Below, one piece after another: positions 44,630 to 56,688 of a DNA stretch of 64,000 nt. The DNA comes from Nigrospora sphaerica. Lineage: Eukaryota; Ascomycota; Sordariomycetes; Amphisphaeriales; Apiosporaceae. The stretch's first letter is position 1. Each line of letters opens with the position of its first letter. Position numbers and translations under genes: made by a program. The notes beneath the pieces are model-generated. The model was not told where the DNA came from and made no database searches. It was given only the letters and a program-made list of their open reading frames with translations. The DNA lies in assembly GCA_018287875.1 (NCBI GenBank), contig JAGVVL010000009.1, forward strand, positions 1,116,001-1,180,000, in the 5' to 3' direction.

Positions 44630-45497
44630 GGATGCCGAATAGGGACCGGAGCCCCGCGTCAGGGCCCCGTTACCGCTCGAGTCGAATTTCCCCTTTCCGC
44701 GTTGACCCACCGGTCGCGCAGGGGATCGGTGTGATGAGAGACTGGCGGCGGGGGCCCAACAAACGCGCCGCTTCGTTTCCCGTTCTTTGTTTCCTTTTCT
44801 CGTCCCCCCTTCATTACGGGTTGTTGGAAGGAAGGGGCCCGGGGGATAATCCCCGGATGCGGGCGGTGTCGCTCGACGGGGGCCTTGGAACTGTGTATTA
44901 CTGGGCGTAGACAAGTCGCGCTATTTTGGAGACGATGACGCTCACTAAGCAATGACCAGGACTGCGAAGCCAATTCAAAGACCCCGAGCACAATTCAGCC
45001 AAAGTTGTAATATCGTGTACTTCCGAAGAGTAGGAGGGAACTAGCAGGGCGATACCGGCATCTGACCACCGTTACAAGCCTCGGCGTAGATGAAGATGAA
45101 GTACTAACCCCCGAAGTAGTACTACTATCAAACCGAGACTTTCTATTGCGCACCAGTCACCTCGTACGGACTCCAAACATCTCGAATATAACGTCGACAC
45201 CAGCCGTGATTACAACTTTACATAGCATGTTTGCCGTTTCGAAAATTTGGGACTGAATATGTACAGCAAAGAATCCTACCCCCACTCCTTTCCCTAGCTG
45301 TACCTCTAGTAGCCACATAGTCCCGCACTTCGCCAGCCGTTCCCCATCAGCTCGTCGGCCGATCGACACAAGTTACAGTCCCAGAAAGCGACGTGCCGCG
45401 AAAACTCCGTGGCCATGATATCGTAAAGTGTAGGGGCTAAGCCTACGCAATGCCAGGAGGAACGCTCATATCCCCCCAAGCCTTGGACCCAAGCCTC
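44630..45497. other. Intergenic, no gene seen
   Basis: About 870 bases upstream of the small gene and downstream of the kelch gene. A 70-codon minus frame at 45157-45369 has no recognised content. Confidence 0.5.
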
Positions 45498-48400
45498 CTA
45501 CGTGCTGGCAATGCCCAAGCCGACGCGCGATGGCTGCCTATCTCTCTCCGGCCGGCCGGCGCCAGCATCCGTCTCTCGGCTTCGGTCCACGTTGGCCCGC
45601 ATGCGCCGGCCTTCCATCAACCCACGCAGTCCACGCTTCTGGAGTCCGATGACGCTGCTCAGCTCTCCGCTCCAGACCTCCTGCGCGGTGCCGCGTTCGC
45701 TGTCGCCCACTTCACTGCTCCACTCGCTTCCGCTGGCGCTGGTCGTGGCACTGTGTTCGGCGCTTGAGGGCCGCGCGCTGGGGACGCTGGTGTTGATCTT
45801 GAGCCCGCCCATACCCATGTTGCTCGCCATCTCGTCCAGCATCGGAATACTAGACGCGGCAGTCGGTGCTTTGCCATAGGGTTCGTCGGGGCCCAAAGTA
45901 GCATCAACCGGAACCCAAAAGTTGGGGTTGAGGGTTCCGTCGATGCCTCGGCCTCCTCCCGCCGCCATAGCAGTAGCGTTGAAGACGGCAGCGGCATTGC
46001 GTGAATCCAGCAGGGCGTGGAGCCTCTCCACCACGGCTTCAAGAAGCCCGTCTATCTTGTAGGGCCGGGCGATCTGAAGTAGCGAGCACAGAATCTGGGG
46101 CGTGCAGAGGGGGGACGAGGGCGCCGGGAGCGACGACGTGTAGAGGAAGTGCAGCAGAGCCTGGATGGTGAGGTAGGTGTGTGGGAGGTACAGGCACCGG
46201 GGCCGCGAGGCTGGGGGCAGGGAGGCCGGCGTGGGCGCCGAGTTGATCGACGTAAAGTCGGCGGGGTTGCCGGACATGGAGGTGGCCGCCGTACTGGGCG
46301 GCTTGGCCGATCCACCAAAAGAGGACGGGTTCGCCGGGCTGCTGCCCATGGACGCACTGCTGTCGGCAATGCTTCCGCTCCTGTTGGACTGCGTTATCGT
46401 CATCACTGACATGCGTGTGCCGGCGGCGCTCGATATGCCCGTCCGCAGGGTAGCCGAATCGCTGCCGTCCTGCGTCGCCGCTCCCTCCCGCAGAAGTTGC
46501 ACAAAGTACGGGCCCCATCTCCGGCCCACGATGCGCGAGTTGATGGGAATGCGTTCGCCGCCAATGCAAAGAATCTCCATGTCGGACAGCTCCCGCAGGG
46601 CCAAAGCCTTCTCACCAAGCTCTTCGGCTGCGCGTGTGTGGTAGCGCCCTCCTGCTGTCCAGCCCGCCTTGCGTGCGAGACTGAGTCCCGGCAAAACGTA
46701 CGGGCTGCTGGCCGAGACGAACCCGGACATGGGCGCCACTTTTCTCGGGTTGTCGAAGAACCCAAACGCCTCTAGTTCCACCATGCAGACGTTGGAGAAG
46801 TTGATGCGCCGATGGTTGTAGTCGTCGACCAGGCTCCTCTTACGGTTTCCCAAGACGACAAACGTGTTCCTCCGGTTCCACAAAACACCCCTGTTCCAGC
46901 TGCCCTGGCTAAAGATGCTTCCCCCCGCGTCGATTCGCGCCCACGTCAGATTCCTCAGGTCGAGGGCCCAGAGCGCATACTCCTGCTTGCTGCTGGTAAG
47001 GTAGGTTCCGCTAACAACAAAGTACGTGTCGATGATCCCGCCGTTGGGGAAGCGCAGACCAGGCGGAGAGTACGACCCAGACATGGGTCTCTCGGCCAAC
47101 GAGCCATCCGAGCCGCGGATCTGCAGCTCCAGCTTGACGTCGAGGAAATTGTAGTTGGAGTAAATAAGCATGGACGAGCCGGGCTCCCGAGCCTCCTGGC
47201 TGATTCCCGTCGACTCCTGTCGCGGAAAGCTTGAGCTTGCCTTGCCCAGCTTTGAATTGACCGAAGGGGGAAGCGGTGCTACAACACTGCGGTATGCGCC
47301 GCAGGACTTGCCCAGTGGCTGCGTCGATGTCCACTTCAGGCTGCGGAGGTTGAAGACACTGATCTGCTCTATGTAGTGATTGGCGCCGTCTTGGCCACCC
47401 ACCACGATCATCTCGGCACCACCCGTCCCGTCAATATTGATGCCGATTCTGCCTTCGTTGGGATTCCGGCTGGAGGGATTGTGTTGCAGCGCCGCGAGGG
47501 GCGCCTTTTCTGACGAGAAAGTAGCGGACGACGGCAAGATGCAGGCGCAGTGTGCATAACGGCCTTGCGGCGAGTCCTGCGTCGGGATAAAGATCCACTT
47601 CTTCGTCGGCACATCATAGATGTAAATGTCGGACATGACGGTGACCTCGGGTTGCTGGTCCGGGTTCGTCGTGGCTGGCTGGTTGGCGATGGGCGACATG
47701 CCTCCGTAGCACACCATTTTGGTATCGCCCAAAGCGCACATGGAGTGAAAGTAACGTGGCGGGGGCACGTCGCCCGACGTCTCCAGCTTGGTCCAATGCC
47801 GTCGTATCAGGTCCAGTTCGTACAGATCGGCCGTCAGGGGCGCCGGGCGGCTTCGGGACAGGATTCGGCCTCCAAACACGTAGAGCTTGTCGCCGAGAAT
47901 CGTAGTGGTCGCGCCGACCAGAGGGTGCGGCTCGCGTCCCGTGGTCCGATGCACATTGCACATCAAGCCCGAGAGATGGGCCGATCCGGCCGTTGCCGGC
48001 GTTCCAACGGCTTGGCCGACGGGCTGGGGCCGGCTCGTCGAGGCGCCCGGTGGAGAGGGCCCAGCCGACGTCGGCCCGTTAGTTCGTGGTGTCAAGCTAT
48101 CCTTGTGCGATTGGCCCTCGGTGCCATCCGTGCGCGAGCTGGACGCTGCGCTGCTCTGACTGCCATTCATGTCCACCCCGTTTTTGTACCCCGAAGTCAT
48201 GTGGTGTGGAGGCATAGCGACGCTCGAATCCATAGTACTGGTCCTGCTATCCACATCCGAGCCCAAGGCCACACGTATATCGGCCTCGTAGTCGCTGTCG
48301 GCGATGGTGCCCAAGTTATTTGTTGCCGCCGGAGCCGAGGCAAGGGGCGTCGTAGGGCTGGCTGGGGAGAGTGCGGCCGGTGGTTGCGGGAGCGGTTTCT

Positions 48401-48764
48401 CAAGGCTGTTCTGCAGACTTAAATTCCGCCCATGTTGCGGTGTACTGCTTCTGCTGGTGGGAAGAGGCGCCGACACGGCTGAAGGCGGGTCGGGAGAGAT
48501 GCTGGTGGTACCTTTCAGCGCAAGGCGCGATGGTGCTCTCGAGAGCTTTACGGACTCGTCCCGCGTCGGAATCGCCTGGCGAATGCCTCGGTATACGTTT
48601 GAGAAGATTTCGGAGCGGGATTTCGTCGGCGCAGGTCTACTACTTGATTCCTCCGAGTCGGTAAACTGGCTGTTGCCTTCCGGGTCGAACGGTTCGAATT
48701 CCCAGGGCGTTACTTCTGCGGACGCGCCGCCTGTATGGCTCGAGGTCAGTCCTGAGCCCGGCAT
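45498..48764 (-). CDS. Kelch-repeat protein with BTB-like C-terminus, Ral2 type
   Basis: Single-exon frame of 1088 residues from the ATG at 48764. The first 270 residues are Ser/Pro/Thr-rich and probably disordered. Kelch repeats follow from about residue 280: LVGATTTILGDKLYVFGGRI, then WTKLETSGDVPPPRYFHSMC, MVCYGGMSP, DIYIYDVPTKKWIFIP, GRYAHCACILP and MIVVGGQDG, with a degenerate propeller continuing to about residue 640. After the linker GEKALALRELSDMEILCIGG comes a BTB/POZ-like part interrupted by a low-complexity insert, then CLYLPHTYLTIQALLHFLYT. Fission yeast Ral2, which acts upstream of Ras1 in mating and cell shape, has this arrangement. Other kelch cell-polarity proteins (Tea1 type) lack the BTB-like tail, so Ral2 is the better match, but orthology is inferred. 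Confidence 0.82.
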   Translation of the reverse strand: MPGSGLTSSHTGGASAEVTPWEFEPFDPEGNSQFTDSEESSSRPAPTKSRSEIFSNVYRGIRQAIPTRDESVKLSRAPSRLALKGTTSISPDPPSAVSAPLPTSRSSTPQHGRNLSLQNSLEKPLPQPPAALSPASPTTPLASAPAATNNLGTIADSDYEADIRVALGSDVDSRTSTMDSSVAMPPHHMTSGYKNGVDMNGSQSSAASSSRTDGTEGQSHKDSLTPRTNGPTSAGPSPPGASTSRPQPVGQAVGTPATAGSAHLSGLMCNVHRTTGREPHPLVGATTTILGDKLYVFGGRILSRSRPAPLTADLYELDLIRRHWTKLETSGDVPPPRYFHSMCALGDTKMVCYGGMSPIANQPATTNPDQQPEVTVMSDIYIYDVPTKKWIFIPTQDSPQGRYAHCACILPSSATFSSEKAPLAALQHNPSSRNPNEGRIGINIDGTGGAEMIVVGGQDGANHYIEQISVFNLRSLKWTSTQPLGKSCGAYRSVVAPLPPSVNSKLGKASSSFPRQESTGISQEAREPGSSMLIYSNYNFLDVKLELQIRGSDGSLAERPMSGSYSPPGLRFPNGGIIDTYFVVSGTYLTSSKQEYALWALDLRNLTWARIDAGGSIFSQGSWNRGVLWNRRNTFVVLGNRKRSLVDDYNHRRINFSNVCMVELEAFGFFDNPRKVAPMSGFVSASSPYVLPGLSLARKAGWTAGGRYHTRAAEELGEKALALRELSDMEILCIGGERIPINSRIVGRRWGPYFVQLLREGAATQDGSDSATLRTGISSAAGTRMSVMTITQSNRSGSIADSSASMGSSPANPSSFGGSAKPPSTAATSMSGNPADFTSINSAPTPASLPPASRPRCLYLPHTYLTIQALLHFLYTSSLPAPSSPLCTPQILCSLLQIARPYKIDGLLEAVVERLHALLDSRNAAAVFNATAMAAGGGRGIDGTLNPNFWVPVDATLGPDEPYGKAPTAASSIPMLDEMASNMGMGGLKINTSVPSARPSSAEHSATTSASGSEWSSEVGDSERGTAQEVWSGELSSVIGLQKRGLRGLMEGRRMRANVDRSRETDAGAGRPERDRQPSRVGLGIAST

Positions 48765-51253
48765 TGTAATTTTGTGCTCCTCGGCTGCCCGTCACTGCCG
48801 ACAGTCGTCAGGCAGTACAGCGGCGGAAGGGCGGAAAAAAGAAAGAAAGGGGTATAAGAATATATATATAAATATAGGAAGACAGTGAAGGTAGAAGTGG
48901 CTTGGTAAGGCAAGGCAAGAAAGAGGTGGCCGTTGGGCAGGGCTCCAGAGAGACGCAGTGAAGGAGCGGGTCTCAAATGACCCAGCAAGCCCTGAACCCC
49001 GGACGGCAACGAATCGTGAGGCCCCAAGGGTTCGCGGGTTTGACGGTGAGGGGGGGGGGGGCAAGCCAACTCCCTAGGACGAGCACGGCAACGAGGACAC
49101 GGGGGAAGGTGGTGCTTGTGCAACAGTAGCAGCTAGCCGTCTGTCGGGACAAAACAGGGCACGAAAGATCGGCCTGCAACAGCGCCGGCCACCAGGTAAG
49201 GTAGAGAAGGGAAGGGTAGGGGGGAGAGGATATGGTACTCGGCGAACATCGGGGACGAAGTGGAAGGACGGTGAGGCGAGCGCAAGGAGACAGGTACAGC
49301 GGACAGCCCAGCATACATCGGAACAGACCACGCCAGACGAGGGCGGGCAGGGCTGTGACGGTGACGGGGAAGGGTCGGAAGAAGGGGGGTGAGAGTGACA
49401 GGTGCCGGCAGTCCCAGTCAGTCGGTGTTGAACGTACCTTGGCTATGGGGATGGGGGGGAGAACGGAGACCGACGTTGCAATTTTAATTTCCAGAGGCTC
49501 GTGGGATCCTCGACCGGTTGCGCTCCGCGGATCGTCTCAAGGCTCCTCCCCTACCTTGTCAATCTCCTCCAGCTCTTCCCACTCGGTGGAAGGCGCAGGT
49601 TCAGGGATTCGTGATATCAGCTCGCACAGACGCCGGTCTAACCAGGTTCTCTCACGCTGGGCGCGTGGGCGTGAGGAGGAGTGTGGTGACGATGACGGAG
49701 ATGCTGCGCGTGTATGGGCCCGGAATGTGCCTTGTGGCTCGTGGGCGTGTGCAGCGCGTCCGGTGTGTTCAGCGGTCCAGGAGCGGAGGGGCCAGGCCAG
49801 GGTGACAACAGGTGTGATCTATCTAGGAAAGGTATGGATGGGTGGTGGGATGGGATGTGGTAAACGGGACGGTCTGGCTAGGCTGTGCGGGAGTGGGTTT
49901 CAAAAGATGCAGCAACAGCGGCGGAGGCGGCAGTAGGAGCAGCAGCGGCAGTAGCAGCACCAGGACCAGTTGCAGTACCAGGATCAGTAGCAGCACCAGC
50001 AAGCGGCCCCGAGAGTCCCGCTGTGCGCGATCAACAGGATGACCCTGCCTTGCCTGTTCCGAGCAGCAGGGTCAGGTCAAGCAAGCAAAGGGGGGGTGCC
50101 AGTCTGTCCCTCCGTTCCCTATCTCACCGGGGCGGGCTACTTCCACTGTTGGTGACGGCAGGGCTCCGGGGTCGTAGAGCTGTGGCTGGCTGGCTGGCCG
50201 ACCGGCGGACAGGCGGACGACGCTGACGGACTAACTGACTCTTGGTCGTCTGGCTACGACAGGGCGCTGAGCGGGAATCGAATGTCTCGAGCGTCGTTCG
50301 GTGGGGAAAGGGGGGTTGTGGAAAGGAGCTGGAGGACCGGGACATGCATGGGTGGTTAGGAGAGATTTGTGGGTTCGGGTATGAAGCGCCGAACGGGTCC
50401 TAGTCGTGGCTGGAGAGTGACCGCGTGGGAGCCGGGGATGATGATCGTGCAGGAAACGCCGATACAGGATGGGTTTATGACTAGAATTGCGATGTCCGCC
50501 GATGTCCAAGGTAACAAAGAAGAGAAGGGAAGAAGACCAAGGCATACCGGGAGAATGCGATACCACGGAAACCTGTTTCCCCGCCCCAATAGAAGGATTT
50601 CTTCTCTTCAGGGCCCTGGCGTTGGTTTCGCAGACGTCTATTTTCCCACTGAGGTACGAGGTAGGTACTTTCTTTACTGTAAAGAAGACGCACGTAGTGG
50701 TGATACCCGGTGCGTACTGTTGGTGGTGCATGTCGTTGCTTTTACTGCAAGCACCCCCGGCACTTAGGTACCGTTAAGTGGCGATGAAGCGATACCTGGA
50801 ATTCCCAAGATACGGTGCTTGCTCTGTACTTTCTTCCATTTGTGAAGGTTTGATACCCCCCCCCTCCTCTCTCTAATCACTCATCTTAATAGGCCCTTGT
50901 GTACTCATTTTAGTCGCGTACGATAGACCCCATAGCCCACCTTCACCTACGCTCGCTACACGGCGTGCATAATCAACGGCCAAAGTGCAAGCGTTGGAAA
51001 GGCGGCTCCCGCCTGCTTCAGTACGGTCTAACGAATGAGGCGCATGTGACGGGATGCGCCTGCGCTCTCCTTTGGGGGTCCGTGTCCTTTTTGATCAATC
51101 ACCTCTCGCGCGCGCGCACCGGCTGACACGGACTCCGCGCCGAAAACTGACTTGCAGCCACACCCTGCATATCGCCAGCTCCTGGACCTCCTGAACCTGC
51201 AGATGGTGGAGGGGAGGGGGGACCGAACGTGCCAGCCGCAGCCGCAGCGGCAT

Positions 51254-51275
51254 CAGCAGCAGCAGCAGCAGCAGC
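51254..51275. repeat. CAG trinucleotide repeat
   Basis: About seven perfect CAG units. They produce poly-Gln, poly-Ala or poly-Ser frames that I regard as non-coding. Confidence 0.8.
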
Positions 51276-53231
51276 GGTTGCAGCAGCGTCTCTGCCGGTT
51301 GGACCGCAGACGCTGTAACGTCCTCTCTTCCAATGGGCGCCCGTACACATGCACCCATCACATACCCACCATACCTCCCTCATGTCCTAGCCAGGCTCCC
51401 ATGCGAGGAGCGTCTTTCGACATTGATCTACGACTCGATTTCGGACGGATCCCAAGATGAACATGCAGCGAACTCGCATCCATCACCCTCTTGGTTTTCG
51501 CGCCAGGGCAGGCATACATAGTTGGAGAACAACTTTGGGCCCCCCCCGACAGGCTCATCCCTGCTTCAAAATCCTGAAAGGAAGAAAAAGGGACCCCTCG
51601 GCTCACCCACCCACGCTACCGGCCGAAAACGCTCATGAGTGCTCACCACCACAACCTCCCCCCCCCCCAGCTCACCGATAGTTTTTCCCCTCGTGGGCGC
51701 TCACCATCACCGCAGGGTGGGTAATCCCCAATTAAAAACCGCGCTCTGCTTCTGGCAGCCTTTCGAGCCTAGCAGAAGTCGGGGTCTTGGCAGGGGATCT
51801 TTTTGCACAACCCTGGTTGCCTGGCATGGCTCCAGGGCGGAAAAGGGAAGCAAGGAAGAAAGAAGAGGAAAGAAGAAAAAAACCCTCTCCCCGCTGCCGG
51901 TACACACACCGGGTACATGATGATCTGCTTGCCCAAATGAGGACAGTCGACGCGCGAGCCGCTTGGGAAAAAGGAATGGTCGCGCCCATTGATGGCATCT
52001 TTCTGTTTGTTTCGTTTCGTTCGGGGTCTCGCACGGTTGCGCCTGTCCGCAGAGCGTACCGTGTGTACCACAGGTGCGTGCGTGACGGCTCCCCCCCGTT
52101 TTCCCTTCCCGAAACCAAGTGGCAGCGGCTTCGGTTCTGCTTCTCGTGCGTCTTCTCCTCTTTCCCGGCCGGCCGGCCTAGGCTACTGCTGTCCTGCGCC
52201 ACAGACGAGCAAGAGGGAAAAAGAGGCTCTATCGGGCAGTTCCGTCTAACCCTGCGCTGGCGCGTCGAGTCCCGTCCCGCCCTCCGCTCGTGGTAGAAGC
52301 CCTCCGTTTGTTCTCGTGGAGAAGTACTTCAGATCGGTATGTGAACAGGGAGGGGAACGTCTCGCTAGACTTGGCGGGCTGTCCACCCTCACGATGTCCT
52401 TCCCCTCCCCGGCGCAACGTCCAAGACTTCCCTCCAGACGACTCGCGGCGCGAATTGGACCTGCCATTCGCCGTCGCTCTCTGTCCCAGCCACTGAAACG
52501 GCAACTTGGCTGGCGATTTGGACCCCTAACTACCCCCAAGCTTTCTTCACGCGCGTCTCGTATGACTTTACTTTCGCCCTCGCGAATCCGCCCCGTGCAT
52601 CCCGTGGGAACGAAAAAGGCTGAAATTGAAGCCAGAAAGAACCCTGCGTGACTCGGCAACGACCCGCTCGCCGCCCCTGCGCACTCTGCACAAGCGAGCC
52701 AGCCTGGACGCAAAAACTGTCCCCTCGTGTGCATACATGCAATAGTGCGTGCGCGATAAGATCGACGGTCGTCACAGCAGACAGGCCACGTCCGGGGGGC
52801 CGTTTTTCCTGCTGTCGCAACGCCCAAAACCAAGGGTCAGCCATGTCTCTCCAATGTCCCATCGCAGCCGCCGTTGCATTTTCTCCATCTCTGGCCTTTG
52901 GGCCCCCGGGTGGCCGCGAGCCTTGCGAAGGGGCCTACTTGAAGACCCTATATCAGCCTATATAAGATCTACAGCAATTTCCTTCGAGAAGCTCTGCCCC
53001 TGGCCTTAGCGTTGCCGTAGACGGCTGGACAGCTGACCGGCCAAATTGTACCTCTCTCTCTCTTACGTACCCCCTGGGACTCTCCCTTGCTCCCTCTCCC
53101 TCTTTCCATATGTTCTCGCTAGCCTGTTAAAACACAGAGCAATCCGAAACGTGGAGAACCCACGCGCACACGACCTTGTTCTAGCATCCTTCTAGAAATT
53201 CGGGCCGTTTCGCTGGGCCACGACAACACAT

Positions 53232-53272
53232 AATGTGGATGGTAGTGTGGATGATAGTGTGGATGGTAGGGC
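53232..53272. repeat. Short tandem repeat, unit about 15 bp
   Basis: Three near copies of tgtggatggtagtg/tgtggatgatagtg. Non-coding. Confidence 0.75.
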
Positions 53273-54249
53273 AGGAGCAAGGAAGATGTCGTCCCGTCTT
53301 CACACGTGTGCACGCCTTGGCAGGTCTGGGGCGCCCACGATTTCGATAGCTCAACTGTCGTCTTCCTGCCGAATCCAGGCCGGTGCGCCGGTGACGAGGT
53401 TCTTTTTCGACGGCGCGCGTTCCCGCCCTGCCGTTAAGTCCCGGCTCGCTTGAAGCCCTATACGCGCTTACCCGGCCCAGCGGCCCTTCTCCTTTCTGTT
53501 TCCCACTCTCCTCACTCCCTCCCATGCCCTCCTCGCCCCGTCGCGCTGACGTGAGACGGGAACCGGGGGCGAGCCCGTGGCGGTCTTGCGCCCCCTATCC
53601 CAGTTCCCAACCCGGCCGGCCTCGGCCCAATGCCTTGATATTGATGCGATAACTGAGTACCCTGCGTAACTTGTGTACCTACTAACACTTAACGAAACCG
53701 GAGGTACACACCCATGATACCCTCATCAGCCCATGCGCGGGGCCGGCGCTCGATATGATAAGAGCTGGCATGACGGGCCAACGAAGGAAATATCCGTTTC
53801 ACCACGACGCTCGATGACGGCCCCCTCGGCCCACTCCCGCTACGACGAGGAGGGGGGAGGCCGGCTATGAGCGGCTGCCCCTTCTCTGGTCCGGCTTCGG
53901 GTTCCTTCCCCTCTCCGTGGGCCCGCGCTCGGGAAGACCGCCGACCGCGCCGTCGCCCGATGGAACCCTTCCCCGCTCGCTGCCAGCGATCCCCGGGCGA
54001 AGAGCGAGGCTGCCCGCTCCGCCGGCGTCGCGTGAAAGAAACAAAGACAAGGCGAACCAGGCGGGTTGGAGAGGCGTACGCGGCCCCTGCACGGCAGCCG
54101 GGTTTCGTGCACTTGCTGCACGGCTTTCGGGGTCTGCTGGGCCAGAGGGCGCGGTGAGTGAGGGCTGCCCCTCCCCCAATCGAGCCGCCTCCGCTCCCCC
54201 ACCCCCCTCGAGGGGCTACACCTATAGTAGTCATGGTGTCACTTATAGT

Positions 54250-54312
54250 ACCACGGGCATATACCTATACATATACATATGTATGCCTATATTTATATAT
54301 ATCTATATATAT
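54250..54312. repeat. AT-rich microsatellite
   Basis: Mixed (TA)n/(CATA)n sequence in otherwise GC-rich DNA; contains the palindrome catatgtatg. Confidence 0.8.
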
Positions 54313-55761
54313 AGTCCCTCATATTCGCAAAGCCGGTCGCAGGAGGAGGGACGCACACGTGCCGTGCCTGGGCAGGACCACTCGGGCTAACCGAGATGGG
54401 CAGCTGGCCAATCCCTCGCTCGGCCAAGACGTACAGAGGAACCACGATTGCTTTTGCTGCAAGGAGCGCGCCCCTCGCGTCCCCCCCAAACCTTGGTTCT
54501 CATTCCCGGGAATCTGGGAAAATCACCACCCCCTCGGCGGTTGGCTTTTTTTTCGGTGTTTCATGACGAAAAGCCCGATGCATTACAACCTCGTCTCACC
54601 GCGCCCGCGGTGCCCCTGCCCGCCTTGCTTCCTCCCTGTAAAGCAAGGCGAGGCGGGCAGACCAAGCCATGCAGACGGCCGCTGGCATGTCGACTGGCAG
54701 ATTCCCCCTCCAGGTCCCGTCCTTGTCCTCATGGTACACCTCCGCCTTTAATGCCCGTCGCGTGTTGTGCATTCTTGCCCTTCGGCACTAGCCCCTCTTT
54801 TGGCCACTATCGGCTCACCGGGGGTTGAGGAGGGGTTTGGCAGATACCTATGATGTCTACGTGCAGAATCGATGCCCCCCTCCAAGTGCCGGCATGAGGA
54901 AGGCGGTGGTGGGGTTATATGCATTCTTGCATGCGTGGCGGCGCGCGATGTCTGAGACATGGGGACCGCAGGAGGGGGTGGATAGGGCAACAGAGAGCCG
55001 GAAAAACAGAGGGGCGGAGCGAAAAGAAGAGAAAAAAGAAAGAAAGCATCGCCGTCGGGCACGTTACTGGCCGAGCACCTGGAGGGAAAAAAAAAAAAAC
55101 CAAGTGCCCTCCCCCACCCACGAAACTCGCGGACGGCGGCGAAGTAGCGGCGGGGGTGGAAACCGAGCCGGGGGCGGCCGGTCGTGGTGATGGTGGAGGG
55201 AGGTCGCAACTACGAGGTGAGGGATCCGGGCCTATCGTCCTTGCTACCCGAGATTGCTGGTTTGTTCTCCCCTCGGTCATTCAACGTGGGCCCTCCGCCA
55301 ATTCCCGATCCATCCATACTGGTCGGGTTGTAAGTTAGGTTCTTCATTATGCTGTTTTAATCCACCCTGTTTCAGGTGGAGGGGGAAGGGCGTGAGAAGG
55401 CTTCGGGGAGTGGCGGGCAAGCAACCTGGCGAGGCCGGGTCGGGCCATGCTACAGAGCTTGAGTCTTTCTTCCCGGGGACGAGTCATCTTGTCAACCATG
55501 ATATCAACAAACTAGCTTGTGACGGTTGGTTCAATACGTTTTACTTTTATTTAATATCACACCGCGAGGGCGTGCCGGCAGATGCTGCTATATGCCAGGA
55601 CTGAATATCTTGTTTCATTTCCACTGCCGGAAGTCTGGCAAAGTCACACCGGAATTCGGTATGATTCATTTCTCTGAAGACGGGCCCCCCGTCGCCCTCT
55701 TCTGCTGCTCACGCGCCCCCGTGGGGACTGTGGCCGACCACCGCACTCCAGCGTTGGTTAT

Positions 55762-56688
55762 CTACGCGACGGTGGCCTTCTCCTTCGGAAGAGGGGTGAA
55801 GCGGAGGTAGGGCTTGACGATGCGGAAGTCGGGGAAGAGCTCCTTGGCCTTCTCGTTGCTGACGGTGGGGTGAACGATGACGTCGTCACCGGGGACCCAG
55901 TTGATGGGGGTCGTGATCTTGTGCTTGTCGCCCGTCTGCAGCGAGTCGACGACGCGCAGCACCTCGGCCGTGTTGCGGCCCGTCGACGCCGGGTACGACA
56001 GGATGAGGCGAATCGTCTTCTTGGGGTCGATGATGAAGACGGACCGGATCGTGAAGGCGATGCCCTTCGAGTCCACGTTGGTCGTGTCCTGGTAGTCGAG
56101 CCTGGTCGACGGGGTCGCTCACGTCAGCTTTCTTCCCTTCTTTCTCTCTTTTCCCTCTTCTTCTTATCGCATGGCCTCCTTTCCCCGGACCGACAACACG
56201 GCGCCACTTACATGTCATAGAGGTACGCGACCTTGCGTTCCTTGTCGCCGATGATGGGGAAGGACACCTTGGAGCCCGTCACCTCATCGATGTCCTTGAT
56301 CCAACCGCCGTGGCTCTCGACCGTGTTGGCCGACAGACCGATCAGCTTGACGCCGCGCTTGGTGAACTCGGGCTCGAGCTTGGCAAAGGCGCCGAGCTCG
56401 GTCGTGCACACGGGCGTGTAGTCCTCGGGGTGCGAGAACAGGACGACCCACTGGTCGCCGATGAACTCGTGGAAGTCGATGGGGCCGTTGGTCGTGTCGG
56501 CCTTGAAGTTCGGGGCAATGCTGCCCAGACGGAGGCTACAGGAGATTCGTATTAGTCTTCTGGCTTGGCTAGCGTAGTGGAGGTATGTAGGAGTCTACTT
56601 CCTCGCCCTCCGCGGTGTGTTCTTGAGGACCAAGGGCAGACGACAGACTGGTTGGTACTTACGGCTCGGCTCTCTGCTCGGTGGCCAT
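55762..56688 (-). CDS. 1-Cys peroxiredoxin (Prx6/yeast Prx1 type)
   Basis: Exons 56688-56663, 56535-56212 and 56101-55762 give 229 residues. The enzyme reduces hydrogen and organic peroxides using one catalytic cysteine. The peroxidatic Cys52 lies in FSHPEDYTPVCTTELG; it is the only cysteine in the protein, which confirms the 1-Cys class. Typical Prx6 segments follow: RGVKLIGLSANTVESHGGWI, FPIIGDKERKVAYLYDM, TIRSVFIIDPKKTIRLILSY, TGRNTAEVLRVVDSLQ and the C-terminal INWVPGDDVIVHPTVS. The N-terminus MATEQRAEPLRLGSIAPNF has no presequence, so a cytosolic location is likely, unlike mitochondrial yeast Prx1. The first exon is only 26 nt; donors are GTAAGT twice and acceptors TGTAG and CCAG. Confidence 0.95.

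Larger units (their letters stand above)
48765..55761. other. Seven-kilobase stretch without a recognisable gene
   Basis: Lies upstream of the kelch gene and downstream of the peroxiredoxin. Contents: an AT run at 48866-48888, a 12-G run (49050-49061), a (CAG)7 tract (51254-51275), a short GTGGATGGTA-type tandem array (53232-53272), an AT microsatellite (54250-54312) and an A13 run (55087-55099). Many CT- or GA-rich tracts are present. Open frames on both strands are GC-biased and low-complexity; none shows a domain, a signal peptide with a sensible body, or a multi-exon continuation. It may hold a long leader and promoter of the kelch gene or noncoding transcripts. Confidence 0.55.

Noticed and set aside
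51099..51383. Poly-alanine/poly-glutamine frames
   Set aside because: Created by the CAG repeat read in different frames; no coding context around it.
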